DNA of 64,000 bases from an uncultured Fluviicola sp. Lineage in GTDB: Bacteria; Bacteroidota; Bacteroidia; Flavobacteriales; Crocinitomicaceae. The notes beneath the pieces are model-generated. The model did not search any database. It saw only the letters and a program-made list of their open reading frames with translations, and was not told the DNA's origin. The stretch's first letter is position 1. Each line of letters starts with the position of its first letter. Below, piece by piece: positions 50,635 through 60,467 of the stretch. The stretch lies in NCBI RefSeq assembly GCF_946478805.1, contig NZ_CAMLDC010000012.1, forward strand, positions 1-64,000, in the 5' to 3' direction. The position numbers and the translations under genes were made by a program.

Positions 50635-52419
50635 TTACTCCACAATACTATCCATCACCCGTTTCCGGTAAGCTTCCAGCAATCGGTGTTTGGAATAATA
50701 TCCCAAAACCTGGTCGTTGTCGATGACAGGCAAATAATTCAATTTGGAAGTCTCAAACATATCCATCACCTGTTCCATGGTATTCCGCGGATTCAAGGAA
50801 TAACGGATCGGTTCCATCACCAATTCCAAAGGAGTATTCGGTTCGGAAGAATAAACCGGTAAAATGGTCGGTAAGTCGTCGAGATAGATCATTCCCAATA
50901 AAATTCCACTATCGGAGACAATCGGTATCAGTGCCTGATGCGCATGTTGGATGGTCAGGAACAAGGTCGAAACAGTATCAGTGGGTTTCAGAACCACCAG
51001 TATCTCTTCCATAATATCGACGCTTTCAATCGAAGATAAAACATGACGGTCCTTATCTGCCCGAACGACATGACCTTCGTCTGCCAGCTTCACGATATCC
51101 ATCGAATCATTCAGATAACGTTTCGAAATAGCAAAACTGATAGAAGAAACAATCATCAGGGGAATCATCAGATCATAGCCTCCAGTGATTTCAGCAATCA
51201 GGAATATAGCAGTTAAAGGCGCATGAAACAATCCGCTGAGTAATCCTGCCATTCCGACCATGGTGAAATTGGCAACCGGAAGCCCAAAGCCGATTCCTGC
51301 GAGATTCCATCCATAGGCGAATGCAAAACCGGTATAACTCCCAACGAATAAAGAAGGTGCAAAATTCCCCCCGTTTCCACCCGAACCCAATGTAAGCCCG
51401 GTCGCAATGGCTTTCATGAAAATCACCACCCCGATAAACAGCAGTGGAAACCACGATTGCTTGAACGATTCGAACAAGGTTCCATCCAAAAGACCGAATA
51501 CCTTTTCGGTTGAAAGCGAGCGGATGCTGTCATACCCTTCACCGAATAAGGAAGGAAAGATGAAAATGAGTGTTGACAGCAGCAAAGCGCCTACGATTCC
51601 TTTTTGGTAGGCTTTCAGTTTCCAATGTTCCATCCAGGTTTCTATCTTATTGAATACCCTGTTGTGATAAACAGATATAAAACCGGTTAGAAGTCCCAAT
51701 ACAATATAAAAAGGCACATTCCGCAATTCGAAATCAGCCATATTCTTGAACGACAATAAAATGCTTTCATTCAGAATAGCCGCCGAAAGCAAAGCTCCTG
51801 AAGCAGAGGCCAACATCAAGGGAATAAAGGCCGTGATCCCGACATCCGCCAACAATACTTCCATCGTAAACAACACTCCCGCAATAGGCGCGTTAAATGC
51901 TGCTGCAATTCCAGCTGCTACACCACAAGCCAATAATAAGGTTCGTTCCTTGGTGGAAAGTTTATAAACGCGGGCGTAATTGGATCCGAATGCTGCGCCG
52001 GTTATGGTTACCGGGGACTCTAATCCGGCCGAACCACCAAAACCAACCGTAACGGATGAGGTGATGACTTGTGCATACATCTGCTTGCGTGGCATGATGC
52101 TCGATTTCTTGTTGATTGCATAAATGATGCGCCAGGTTCCCTTCTCCAACTTCCCGTTCAACAAACGCCTGGTAATAAAGATGGTAAGGACAATTCCGAA
52201 AACCGGCAAAATTAAATCGACGTACTTGAAATGCAATTGCTGATTGAGTTCTTTTGCAAAGATCAAGACTATGTGGGCAAACGATTTGAGCACCACCACC
52301 GCCAAAGCAGAGGACAATCCAACGATTACACTTGAAATGAGTAAGAATTGCCGGGGAGTTAAACTATTTCTGAGAAAGAAAATTCCGCCGTTGAGTTTTC
52401 GCAAAAATTGAGTCAACAT
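50635..52419 (-). CDS. ClC-family chloride channel/transporter with C-terminal CBS domains
   Basis: A 594-aa protein. About ten to twelve TM helices fill residues 1-420. ClC signatures are GFGGSAGLESPVTITG (the GxExP-type motif with the gating glutamate) and GGNGGNFAPSLFVGSYTGFA. Two CBS domains follow (about 455-590; DIMEEILVVLKPTDTVSTL and MEQVMDMFETSKLNYLPV), which usually bind adenine nucleotides and regulate the channel. It moves chloride, possibly with protons. The basic N-terminus is short. Confidence 0.92.
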   Translation of the reverse strand: MLTQFLRKLNGGIFFLRNSLTPRQFLLISSVIVGLSSALAVVVLKSFAHIVLIFAKELNQQLHFKYVDLILPVFGIVLTIFITRRLLNGKLEKGTWRIIYAINKKSSIMPRKQMYAQVITSSVTVGFGGSAGLESPVTITGAAFGSNYARVYKLSTKERTLLLACGVAAGIAAAFNAPIAGVLFTMEVLLADVGITAFIPLMLASASGALLSAAILNESILLSFKNMADFELRNVPFYIVLGLLTGFISVYHNRVFNKIETWMEHWKLKAYQKGIVGALLLSTLIFIFPSLFGEGYDSIRSLSTEKVFGLLDGTLFESFKQSWFPLLFIGVVIFMKAIATGLTLGSGGNGGNFAPSLFVGSYTGFAFAYGWNLAGIGFGLPVANFTMVGMAGLLSGLFHAPLTAIFLIAEITGGYDLMIPLMIVSSISFAISKRYLNDSMDIVKLADEGHVVRADKDRHVLSSIESVDIMEEILVVLKPTDTVSTLFLTIQHAHQALIPIVSDSGILLGMIYLDDLPTILPVYSSEPNTPLELVMEPIRYSLNPRNTMEQVMDMFETSKLNYLPVIDNDQVLGYYSKHRLLEAYRKRVMDSIVE

Positions 52420-52649
52420 GGGCTAAAAATACAACTTATAATTGCCAATTGCGAATTAGAAAAATTGAAAATGTCAAATTGAGAATTGAAAAGCAGACTA
52501 TCCAAAAGAAGAACAAATCCCTCCTCCTCAATTTTAACTTTTTAGTTTTCAATGAATAAAAGAACCAATTGTGCTATCATTTGAACGATTAGTGCTATCA
52601 AACTTTTCACGTTTCGAGTTCATTTGTAATTCTATTAAATCGATAAACT

Positions 52650-54155
52650 ATGAGCTCAACAGCACAAAGACCGAATTTCAAATCTCACTATGACAATTTC
52701 ATTGGAGGGAAATTTGTGGCTCCCGTTTCAGGAGCATATTTTGATAACATTTCACCGATCGACGGGAAAGCCTTCACCAAAGCAGCAAGATCAACAAAGG
52801 AAGACATCGAACTCGCTTTAGACGCCGCACATGCTGCATTTCCATCCTGGTCAAAAACATCCGTTACGAATCGCTCCAACCTGTTATTGAAAATTGCAGA
52901 TATCATGGAAGCAAACCTGGAATTGCTTGCAACCGTTGAAACCATAGACAATGGAAAGGCAATTCGCGAAACCCGCGCAGCAGATTTACCTTTATGTGTG
53001 GATCATTTCCGCTATTTTGCCGGAGTCATCCGCTCGGAAGAGGGAACGATCTCGGAGCATGATGAGCATACCGTAAGCATCAATTTACATGAACCGTTGG
53101 GAGTAGTCGGTCAGATCATCCCATGGAATTTCCCCTTATTGATGGCCACCTGGAAAATTGCTCCTGCCCTGGCTGCCGGAAATTGCGTGATCGTAAAACC
53201 TGCAGAACAAACCCCAACTTCCATTATGGTCCTGATGGAATTGATCCAACATATTTTGCCGGCAGGAGTTTTAAATGTGGTGACCGGTTTTGGCCCGGAA
53301 GCCGGAAAACCATTAGCGACATCGCCACGTGTGCAGAAAGTAGCTTTTACAGGAGAAACTACAACCGGAAGATTAATCATGCAATATGCCTCTGAAAACC
53401 TGATTCCCGTTACGATGGAATTGGGAGGCAAATCCCCTAATATCTTCTTCCCTTCCGTTGCGGATCACGATGATGCATTTTTTGATAAAGCGGTTGAAGG
53501 AGCCGTATTGTTTGCACTGAATCAAGGGGAAGTTTGTACTTGTCCTTCCCGAATTCTGGTGCATGAATCCATTTACGACAAATTCATGAAACGTGTCATC
53601 GAACGTACAAACGCCATCGTTACCGGAAATCCATTGGATGGAAATGTGATGATGGGGGCACAAGCTTCGAATGATCAATACGAAAAGATCCAATCCTATT
53701 TGAAAATTGGGATTGAAGAAGGTGCTGAAGTTTTGGCAGGTGGTGGTGCAAATCAACTTCCCGGAGAACTCGGTGGCGGATATTACATTCAACCGACTAT
53801 CTTGAAAGGACACAACAAAATGCGCGTCTTCCAGGAAGAAATTTTCGGACCGGTTGTTTGTGTTACGACATTCAAAACGACAGAAGAAGCTTTGGAAATA
53901 GCAAATGATACTTTATATGGTTTGGGAGCCGGAGTGTGGACGCGTGATGCACATGAATTGTACCAGGTTCCGAGAGCCATTCAAGCCGGACGTGTTTGGG
54001 TGAACAGTTATCACGCCTATCCGGCTCATGCTCCGTTTGGAGGATATAAAAAATCAGGATTTGGTCGTGAAACACATAAAATGATGTTGGCTCATTACAG
54101 ACAAACCAAAAACATGTTAATTTCTTATGACAAGAATAAACTCGGATTCTTTTAA
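52650..54155 (+). CDS. NAD(P)-dependent aldehyde dehydrogenase (acetaldehyde dehydrogenase-like)
   Basis: A 501-aa ALDH with the oxyanion/cofactor segment [20 protein letters not shown], the glycine motif FTGETTTGR, the general-base Glu in [12 protein letters not shown] and the catalytic Cys296 in [10 protein letters not shown]. The [11 protein letters not shown] form is typical of the ExaC/AldB acetaldehyde dehydrogenase branch. It is followed by a DUF779 gene and a convergent AraC-type regulator, a common partnership for alcohol and aldehyde oxidation genes. It oxidises aldehydes to acids in the cytosol. Confidence 0.9.
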   Translation: MSSTAQRPNFKSHYDNFIGGKFVAPVSGAYFDNISPIDGKAFTKAARSTKEDIELALDAAHAAFPSWSKTSVTNRSNLLLKIADIMEANLELLATVETIDNGKAIRETRAADLPLCVDHFRYFAGVIRSEEGTISEHDEHTVSINLHEPLGVVGQIIPWNFPLLMATWKIAPALAAGNCVIVKPAEQTPTSIMVLMELIQHILPAGVLNVVTGFGPEAGKPLATSPRVQKVAFTGETTTGRLIMQYASENLIPVTMELGGKSPNIFFPSVADHDDAFFDKAVEGAVLFALNQGEVCTCPSRILVHESIYDKFMKRVIERTNAIVTGNPLDGNVMMGAQASNDQYEKIQSYLKIGIEEGAEVLAGGGANQLPGELGGGYYIQPTILKGHNKMRVFQEEIFGPVVCVTTFKTTEEALEIANDTLYGLGAGVWTRDAHELYQVPRAIQAGRVWVNSYHAYPAHAPFGGYKKSGFGRETHKMMLAHYRQTKNMLISYDKNKLGFF

Positions 54156-54250
54156 TTGAAGAGTTCAATAACGAAATCACATTGAAACCTTAAATAATTG
54201 AAATTTAAAGATGTTCGGGGGTGAGAGACTGCGGTCTCTCTATTCAATCA

Positions 54251-54285
54251 AGCCTGCGAAGCAATTTGTTTCGCGGGCTTTTTTT
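54251..54285 (+). terminator. Intrinsic terminator after the aldehyde dehydrogenase gene
   Basis: The stem agcctgcgaagc / tttcgcgggct (one G-U pair) with a short loop runs into a seven-T tract. It lies between the dehydrogenase and DUF779 genes, so DUF779 expression may be partly separate or depend on read-through. Confidence 0.8.
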
Positions 54286-54314
54286 GAGAATACACTTTTT
54301 AATACTCAGAAACT

Positions 54315-54689
54315 ATGCATGCACGGATTGATATCACAACGGAAGCTATAGGAGTCATTAATCAGCTGAAAAAGCGCTTCGGGGAATTGATGTTTCATCA
54401 AAGTGGCGGTTGCTGCGACGGTTCCCAGCCCATGTGTTTTGAAAAGGGTGAATTTAAAGTCGGAGGAAGTGATGTTTGTTTGGGAGAAATTGAAGGTTGT
54501 GAATTCTGGATGAGTAAAGATCAGTTTGAATATTGGAAATTCACACATCTGACATTAGCTGTTACCGCAGGAAGAGGTTCCAGTTTTTCAATTGAGATTC
54601 CGATGGGAATCCGGTTTATCATCAAAAGCCGATTGTTCACAGAAGAAGAATCTGCAGATCTAACTCCCCTGAAATTTAAAACCGATTAA
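54315..54689 (+). CDS. DUF779 family protein
   Basis: A 124-aa protein with the DUF779 Cys-rich signature HQSGGCCDGSQPMCF (about 30-44) and FSIEIPMGIRF near the end. The family is regularly found beside aldehyde dehydrogenases and is suspected to act with them, but its activity is not known to me. The 3' end overlaps the convergent AraC-family gene by 14 bp. Confidence 0.85.
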   Translation: MHARIDITTEAIGVINQLKKRFGELMFHQSGGCCDGSQPMCFEKGEFKVGGSDVCLGEIEGCEFWMSKDQFEYWKFTHLTLAVTAGRGSSFSIEIPMGIRFIIKSRLFTEEESADLTPLKFKTD

Positions 54690-55665
54690 TTCCCTGACAT
54701 TGTTGGAATTGCTTTGGAGTAATCCCTTCTATTTTCTTGAATGCGCGGATGAAGTAGTTACAATCGTCAAAACCCGATTCAAAACAAACCTGATTCACCT
54801 GGATATCGCGATTTTTCAATAACGATTTTGCGAACTTAATGCGTTCTTTTAAAACAAACTCATTCGGACTCATTCCTAATTCTCTTTTGAAATAACGGTA
54901 AAAAGAGGTCTTACTCATACATGCTTCATTCGTTAAATCAGATACCGTTAGTTTATCGTTGATGTGTTCCCGGATAAACTGGACAATGTGCTTTAACAAA
55001 GATGAATGGTCTTGAAAACTGTTTTCCTGGATAGCATTCCTGGTTTGCAGCTGAATCATATGAATCAATAGTTCTTGTAGTGCAATATCCGCAAGCACAT
55101 CTTTTGCCTGGTTGGAACTCATGCAAACCTTGATGAGTTTATTGATGGTTGCAGCCATCTCCTCGTTATTGTAAAAGAAATAGTCCGAGTGATTCAATTT
55201 CCAAAAATGGGTTGATTGTCCTTTGGGATAACGTTCATTGAGGAAATGCAAGGTGTCTTCAATTTTTTGGTGGTCGATTGCCAAAGCCAAACATTGGGTC
55301 GGATTATCAAAACTAGCTTCGGGAAAATCAATTTTCATTTCTACCTGTGAAGGAACAATTACTGTTTCTCCCGGGAAATAGTCAAATTCCGGATCATCAA
55401 ATAAATGCATGACCTTCTTTCCACGCAACATACTTGTGACCACCAAATCATTAAATTTCAACGGAACCGAATGCGACTCCTGGTAGGTTTCAAACAAATT
55501 CAATTCACAATAATCCAAGGTGTGAACGGTTCGGTTTTCAACCAATGTTTTTAATGATGATTCATTGGTCAGCTGAGGAGTAAGCAATTTTTGTCCTGAA
55601 GTTCTCATAGTTCCAATTAGCCCTTTAAGGTAAGCATTTTCAGGGAAATAAAATGAATTATCCAT
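54676..55665 (-). CDS. AraC-family transcription regulator
   Basis: A 329-aa protein with an N-terminal beta-rich sensing domain (about 1-165) and a C-terminal AraC HTH pair: LTVSDLTNEACMSKTSFYRY (first HTH) and QVNQVCFESGFDDCNYFIRA, ending in FKKIEGITPKQFQ (second HTH and signature). It probably controls the adjacent aldehyde dehydrogenase and DUF779 genes, with which it converges. No binding site can be assigned. Confidence 0.88.
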   Translation of the reverse strand: MDNSFYFPENAYLKGLIGTMRTSGQKLLTPQLTNESSLKTLVENRTVHTLDYCELNLFETYQESHSVPLKFNDLVVTSMLRGKKVMHLFDDPEFDYFPGETVIVPSQVEMKIDFPEASFDNPTQCLALAIDHQKIEDTLHFLNERYPKGQSTHFWKLNHSDYFFYNNEEMAATINKLIKVCMSSNQAKDVLADIALQELLIHMIQLQTRNAIQENSFQDHSSLLKHIVQFIREHINDKLTVSDLTNEACMSKTSFYRYFKRELGMSPNEFVLKERIKFAKSLLKNRDIQVNQVCFESGFDDCNYFIRAFKKIEGITPKQFQQCQGINRF

Positions 55666-55722
55666 TAGTAATTATCACGAATTTCTCGCTTGATAATTAA
55701 CCAATTCATCATGCATAATTGC

Positions 55723-58700
55723 TTAGTGAATTACGCTCACATTTCCCCGGAAAAAGTACTCCTGATTGTTTCCATCCACTACTTTCAGAACGTAGACATA
55801 GAGATTCGGTTCGACCAGTTTTCCGCTTTGCCGGTGAATTCCATCCCAACCTACTGTCGGGTCATTCGTTTGGAATACCACTTGCCCCCAACGGTCCACA
55901 ATGGAAAACTCGTATTTGGAAATGTCATGGAATGAAACCACCGGGATGAAAATCGGATTCAATCCACCCGGAGTAAAGGCATTCGGTACATAGACCAATG
56001 GCTCAATGACCGCACACACATTGTTTGAAAAACTCAATTCCTGGATTCCATACTGATCGATGGCTTCTTCCGCAATCACATAATAACAGACTTTACCGCT
56101 ATGCTCAAAGCCCAACTCATCCACCAGATCCTCAAAATAACGTTGACTTGGAGGTACAATTGCAGTAGGTGTTGCAGGGAAAGCTCCATCAATCCCACGA
56201 TAAATCTGGTATTGCAGAACACCTCCGTCGTAATCGCCGTATGGAGACCAATTCAGGTAAGTCGACAATTTTGTCTGATCCGCCGTTACCCGCAATAAGA
56301 CCGTTCTGGCTTTATTTGAAATCACTCCCGAATTTCCACAACTGTCAACTACAACAGCACGGTACGTATAACTGAAGTTGTTCACGTCGACATCTGTGTC
56401 CGTGATTGAAAGCGTGTTAGTCGTAGCGGGAACTTCTCCAAGCAAATCAAATTGACCGGTTGCCAAATTGAACTTTTCAAAACGCACTGCCTGTACATTG
56501 GTTCCGGTCGAAATTTCATGACGCAAAACAATCGTATTTTGATCTACCGTTGCAACACGCAGGTAATTGATTGCAGGTGGCAAAGGTGCTGTAATCAAAA
56601 ACGATTGAAGGTTTGAAAATGCCGAGAATCCGTTGGAATTATTTGCCTGGATGGTGACTGTATAATTTTGCAGCGGGATACAATCCAGGTTGTAAAATTC
56701 ATCCGTCGTTGTTGCTACCGCAACCCATGGACCTGTTCCTTGTTTCACAAAGATGGTATAACCGGTTAAGCCTGCTCCCCAACCAACATAAGGTGTCCAG
56801 GTCAATTCTGCTTGTGAAGTACAACTGTTCGTTGTATACGTTAAGAACATACTGGTATGTAATTCGGCTTTCGCAGAAGTTTGATAAGTTGGTGGAATTG
56901 CCGGTGTAAAACACGAGTCAAAAGCTGCAATCGAATAAGTTTCAGGTCCGGTAACCGGAATAGGGTGAGTATAGGTTGTATTTGCAATTCCCCAAACAGT
57001 ATCGATTTCAACAATGAATCCATTTGCGTCCTTATGATAAATAATGTATCCGTAAGTATCCGGTGCATAATTCTGATCCCAGGTAATCACCACATTACCG
57101 GTAAGTGTATCAATTGAAACACTTGAGATGACCGGGATTTTCGGTGTGATATCATCTTGCAGGTTATCTCCTATTATATTTGAAGACCACTGGCACGTCG
57201 GAGTGGAATATACGACCTGGTAATTCAGGAATGCAGAACAGATGTCGATTGTATCTATGAAATGGATCGTATTGTATGGAAGTACCGCTATCGAAGTCCA
57301 TGTTCCGGTTGGATATTCCCTGTAAATCGTGCAAAAATTATCCATTCCCGGAAGTGGGCTCGGAGCAGGAAGATTCCAATCCAGCACTGCTGTTCCGTTT
57401 GCGGGGTTCAATAAATCCAAGTGGACATTTTTAACCGTATCGCTTGATAAAGTAACATTACATCCGGATTTCACCTGAACGTAGTAATCGTTTTCAAGAC
57501 CCGGATTTGGAACAGTAACAGTAGTTGTCCCGATCGGATAATTTCCGATTAGTCCGTTTTGGATGGAATACAACTCGAAATCCACAAAGGTATTGTTCGG
57601 ATCCAGGACCGGATCCCAGGTAATATCCAGGTTGCCGTTCGGTTGAGATGAAATGCAGTTGATTGTCGTAGCGGGGATAATTCCCGGATTCTTTACATGA
57701 ATGGTGATTGTCTTGAAGGTTGTTTTCGGGATCTGGCAGAAATTATCCTGCACTCTGAACACGAATGTGTACGTCTTTTCATCATCGATATTCCCATGAA
57801 CATCAACCAAATGTGCACAATCCGTTTGCCAAGAAAAATTAGTCGATACTCCTTGAACTCCGGTGATGATCGGTGTCTGATTCAAGGTTGCACAAGGCGC
57901 CACATCACAACCGGAAGTACTCGTGAAATTTGTCCCGAATTGGGAACCGCTCGCATTGAGGTAATTGCTCTGAGGAGTTCCATCCTGCAAAAATTCCACA
58001 TCCGTTGCCGTAAGTGTAAAGTTGACCAATGTTCCAGCATTCACTGTCGTTTCAAAAAGACCTGCAAAAGGCCCGTTGATTACGGGAGCATTATTGGGTG
58101 CTGCACAATTCGTGACGATTAGTTGCATTTCCCGTTCAACTTCGGCTATCAGGACCCCATTCCGGTAAGATTGTGCAATGACTTTGACTACAAATCCACC
58201 AATGGTGAATGAACGAAAACTCAAGTGCCCGTTTTGTGAATCTAAGACCAGCGGAACATTTCCGGCATTGAATGTCGCATCCGGAGTTGGATTGGTAGCA
58301 CTAAAACCAGGTTCGTAGGGAACAAAATCAGGATCTACCGGAGGATTATAAGTGGTTCCTTGGATACGATCCATCGGGGCTGCCAAAATCGTAACGACAG
58401 AATCCAGGTCTTCATCTACCGGATGCATATTGTACTCATAGTTTTCACCGGCACAAACGACCAAATAGGGATCTTGCAAAAATCGGGGCGAATTATCCGT
58501 ACAAACCCCGGCCACTGCTCCGGGAATCGCATACATCGTCGCCCGGATTGTCACCCCGTAATTGGTCGGATTCGTCAAATTGGTAATATTTCCGTTTCGT
58601 GAAAAGTTCTTGTAAGTAATAATCCAACCTTGCGAAGGCGGAACTCCGGATAAAACAACAGGACTGGATTGGTAAATGATCTTTTCAATTGCTCCCACTC

Positions 58701-59010
58701 CATTTCCTCCATTCGCTCCCGACCCACATGAAAGTGGATTTGGGGAACCCGGAACTTGCGTACAACTGGGTGAAATGTCTGTTCTGCTGACAAACAAAAC
58801 AGGAATTGTGGACACGGAAGGATGATTCCAGACATCCAAATTTTCAGAAACCGGATTTACATCTACACCATTGCAATCGCGGTAAAAAACCAATTGGAAC
58901 ACATAGCCGTTTCCTGTACATTTCCATGTTATCTCACCACCCATTACGTGAGTAGCATGTGCTTTCAATGCGAAAACACTTAAGATCAACAGGAGAGCAA
59001 CTCGAATCAT
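55723..59010 (-). CDS. Large secreted protein with fibronectin-III-like repeats and type IX secretion (type B) sorting domain
   Basis: A 1095-aa protein with a signal peptide (MIRVALLLILSVFALKAHA). The N-terminus THVMGGEITWKCTGNGYVFQ and FYRDCNG matches a typical opening of Bacteroidota gliding and type-IX-secreted surface proteins. The middle holds beta-sandwich repeats (about 440-980) of fibronectin-III type (DITWDPVLDPNNTF and GNVVITWDQNY). The C-terminal 90 residues (YVPNAFTPGGLNPIF, then SIVDRWGQVVFQTNDPTVGW, then NLYVYVLKVVDGNNQEYFFRG) are a type B sorting domain (CHU_C). It is exported by the type IX system and held at the surface or released. Confidence 0.92.
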   Translation of the reverse strand: MIRVALLLILSVFALKAHATHVMGGEITWKCTGNGYVFQLVFYRDCNGVDVNPVSENLDVWNHPSVSTIPVLFVSRTDISPSCTQVPGSPNPLSCGSGANGGNGVGAIEKIIYQSSPVVLSGVPPSQGWIITYKNFSRNGNITNLTNPTNYGVTIRATMYAIPGAVAGVCTDNSPRFLQDPYLVVCAGENYEYNMHPVDEDLDSVVTILAAPMDRIQGTTYNPPVDPDFVPYEPGFSATNPTPDATFNAGNVPLVLDSQNGHLSFRSFTIGGFVVKVIAQSYRNGVLIAEVEREMQLIVTNCAAPNNAPVINGPFAGLFETTVNAGTLVNFTLTATDVEFLQDGTPQSNYLNASGSQFGTNFTSTSGCDVAPCATLNQTPIITGVQGVSTNFSWQTDCAHLVDVHGNIDDEKTYTFVFRVQDNFCQIPKTTFKTITIHVKNPGIIPATTINCISSQPNGNLDITWDPVLDPNNTFVDFELYSIQNGLIGNYPIGTTTVTVPNPGLENDYYVQVKSGCNVTLSSDTVKNVHLDLLNPANGTAVLDWNLPAPSPLPGMDNFCTIYREYPTGTWTSIAVLPYNTIHFIDTIDICSAFLNYQVVYSTPTCQWSSNIIGDNLQDDITPKIPVISSVSIDTLTGNVVITWDQNYAPDTYGYIIYHKDANGFIVEIDTVWGIANTTYTHPIPVTGPETYSIAAFDSCFTPAIPPTYQTSAKAELHTSMFLTYTTNSCTSQAELTWTPYVGWGAGLTGYTIFVKQGTGPWVAVATTTDEFYNLDCIPLQNYTVTIQANNSNGFSAFSNLQSFLITAPLPPAINYLRVATVDQNTIVLRHEISTGTNVQAVRFEKFNLATGQFDLLGEVPATTNTLSITDTDVDVNNFSYTYRAVVVDSCGNSGVISNKARTVLLRVTADQTKLSTYLNWSPYGDYDGGVLQYQIYRGIDGAFPATPTAIVPPSQRYFEDLVDELGFEHSGKVCYYVIAEEAIDQYGIQELSFSNNVCAVIEPLVYVPNAFTPGGLNPIFIPVVSFHDISKYEFSIVDRWGQVVFQTNDPTVGWDGIHRQSGKLVEPNLYVYVLKVVDGNNQEYFFRGNVSVIH

Positions 59011-59095
59011 ATTATTAATAACGTAAAAAACGTTGTTTTAGTTTAAATTACTCTGCGTACTTTGCTTTTTGCAGCGGTGAAAACAAATACTTTTT

Positions 59096-59122
59096 AACCG
59101 CAAAGAGACGAAGGGCGCAAAG
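59096..59122. repeat. Dispersed accgcaaagagacgaaggg repeat copy
   Basis: A single copy (aaccgcaaagagacgaagggcgcaaag type, written in part) lies in the 197-bp gap between the type-IX-secreted protein gene and the M16 operon. It belongs to the family at 40138-40270 and 45029-45165. Nothing else stands out in the gap. Confidence 0.6.
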
Positions 59123-59207
59123 ATCTGAGCATCATTGTCATGAGAAAATCATCCCAACTACTTGAATACTTATTTTAAAAACGTAAAAAAATAGAATGCG
59201 TTGTGTT

Positions 59208-60467
59208 TTAACCCGCCGTAATGATTAAAAAGTCTTCGAAATTCAAGTATTGATTTGCCAATTCCTGAATCCGAGCCGGAGTAATGTGCTTTACTTTCTG
59301 AATTGCTTCATCATAAAATGCTAAAGTAAGATCGTACATGTCCACACTGTTATACATATCCAACATGGCGTATGGTCCGTCCGCGCTTTTTAACAATTGG
59401 CCCAACATGTAATTTTTGACCAAGCCCAATTCATCCTCCGATACCAATTCGGTTTGCAAACGTTTCATTTCGAATTTGATCTCATTCAATGTCAAATCCA
59501 ACACTTCTTTTCCAACTTCGGTAACAATGACAAAATAGCCTGTCCGGTTCATGTCCATCATTCCTGAACCGATTCCGTAAGTATATCCCTTATCCTCGCG
59601 GATATTGGACATTAGCCTGGAACCGAAATAATCCCCCAGGATGGTATTCAGAACTTGGAAATCAATGTAATCCGGATGTGATTTCGGGAATAGGAAGCGT
59701 CCCATTCGGATTGCACACTGCACCGCATCATTTTTCGGAAAATCAACGCGCTCTGCTTGAAACTTGAAGTCTCCGGCGTGTTGAACCTTTCCGTCAACGG
59801 CCCATTTACCAAACAGGTCAATCAAAGCGTCCACTTCATCCACTTCCAAATCACCAACGAGTGTAATGCGCGTCAAGCCTTCCAAATAATGTTGTTTCCA
59901 ATATTTCTTGTATGCCATCAAACTCGGTTCATCGTAATCGGATTCATCCGAGATAGTCGAATAATCGGCATTTGATGCGAATAAGTGTTTTCGGAATTGC
60001 TGTTGCGCAACGTATTTCACCTTCTGCTGATTGACCGCAAACTGCTGTCTCATGGAACGCAATACATCTTCCACTTCCGTTTCCCTGAAAGCAAGCCCCT
60101 GAATAGCATCTGCAACGATATTGGAGATTGCACGAATGTGTTCGCGCAGGCAATAAATGCTTACGACTGCTGTTTCGAAGGAAATGTCGGTATCCAAAAA
60201 CCCGCCTAAGGCATCAATTTTTTCGTGAATTTCCACAGACGAAAATTCATTCGTCCCTGATAACAAGAGGCTGTGAACAATTGCCGGGATACTTTTGTTT
60301 CCACGGGTAATTCCCGCATCAAAAAACAGGTCCAAACGAACAGTTTCATTGGGAACTTCATTCATCCAAAGCAATTTGACGTGTTGCGTAACGTCAAAAA
60401 TCTGAGGTTTCACAAACGAAATGTGATCTACCTGTTTCGTTTCTGGTTGTTGGTTTCTCACACTCAT
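59208..60467 (-). CDS. M16-family peptidase homologue lacking the zinc motif (non-catalytic subunit)
   Basis: A 419-aa protein with the M16 fold: KLLWMNEVPNETVRLDLFFD, IPAIVHSLLLSGTNEFSS where an active enzyme would have HxxEH (here HSLLL), and the C-terminal half GDYFGSRLMSNIREDKGYTY with the Arg/Tyr substrate-binding pair. Active M16 proteases often work as a pair of one catalytic and one inactive subunit; the catalytic partner is the upstream gene, which overlaps it by 4 bp. It has no signal peptide, so it is probably cytosolic. Confidence 0.85.
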   Translation of the reverse strand: MSVRNQQPETKQVDHISFVKPQIFDVTQHVKLLWMNEVPNETVRLDLFFDAGITRGNKSIPAIVHSLLLSGTNEFSSVEIHEKIDALGGFLDTDISFETAVVSIYCLREHIRAISNIVADAIQGLAFRETEVEDVLRSMRQQFAVNQQKVKYVAQQQFRKHLFASNADYSTISDESDYDEPSLMAYKKYWKQHYLEGLTRITLVGDLEVDEVDALIDLFGKWAVDGKVQHAGDFKFQAERVDFPKNDAVQCAIRMGRFLFPKSHPDYIDFQVLNTILGDYFGSRLMSNIREDKGYTYGIGSGMMDMNRTGYFVIVTEVGKEVLDLTLNEIKFEMKRLQTELVSEDELGLVKNYMLGQLLKSADGPYAMLDMYNSVDMYDLTLAFYDEAIQKVKHITPARIQELANQYLNFEDFLIITAG

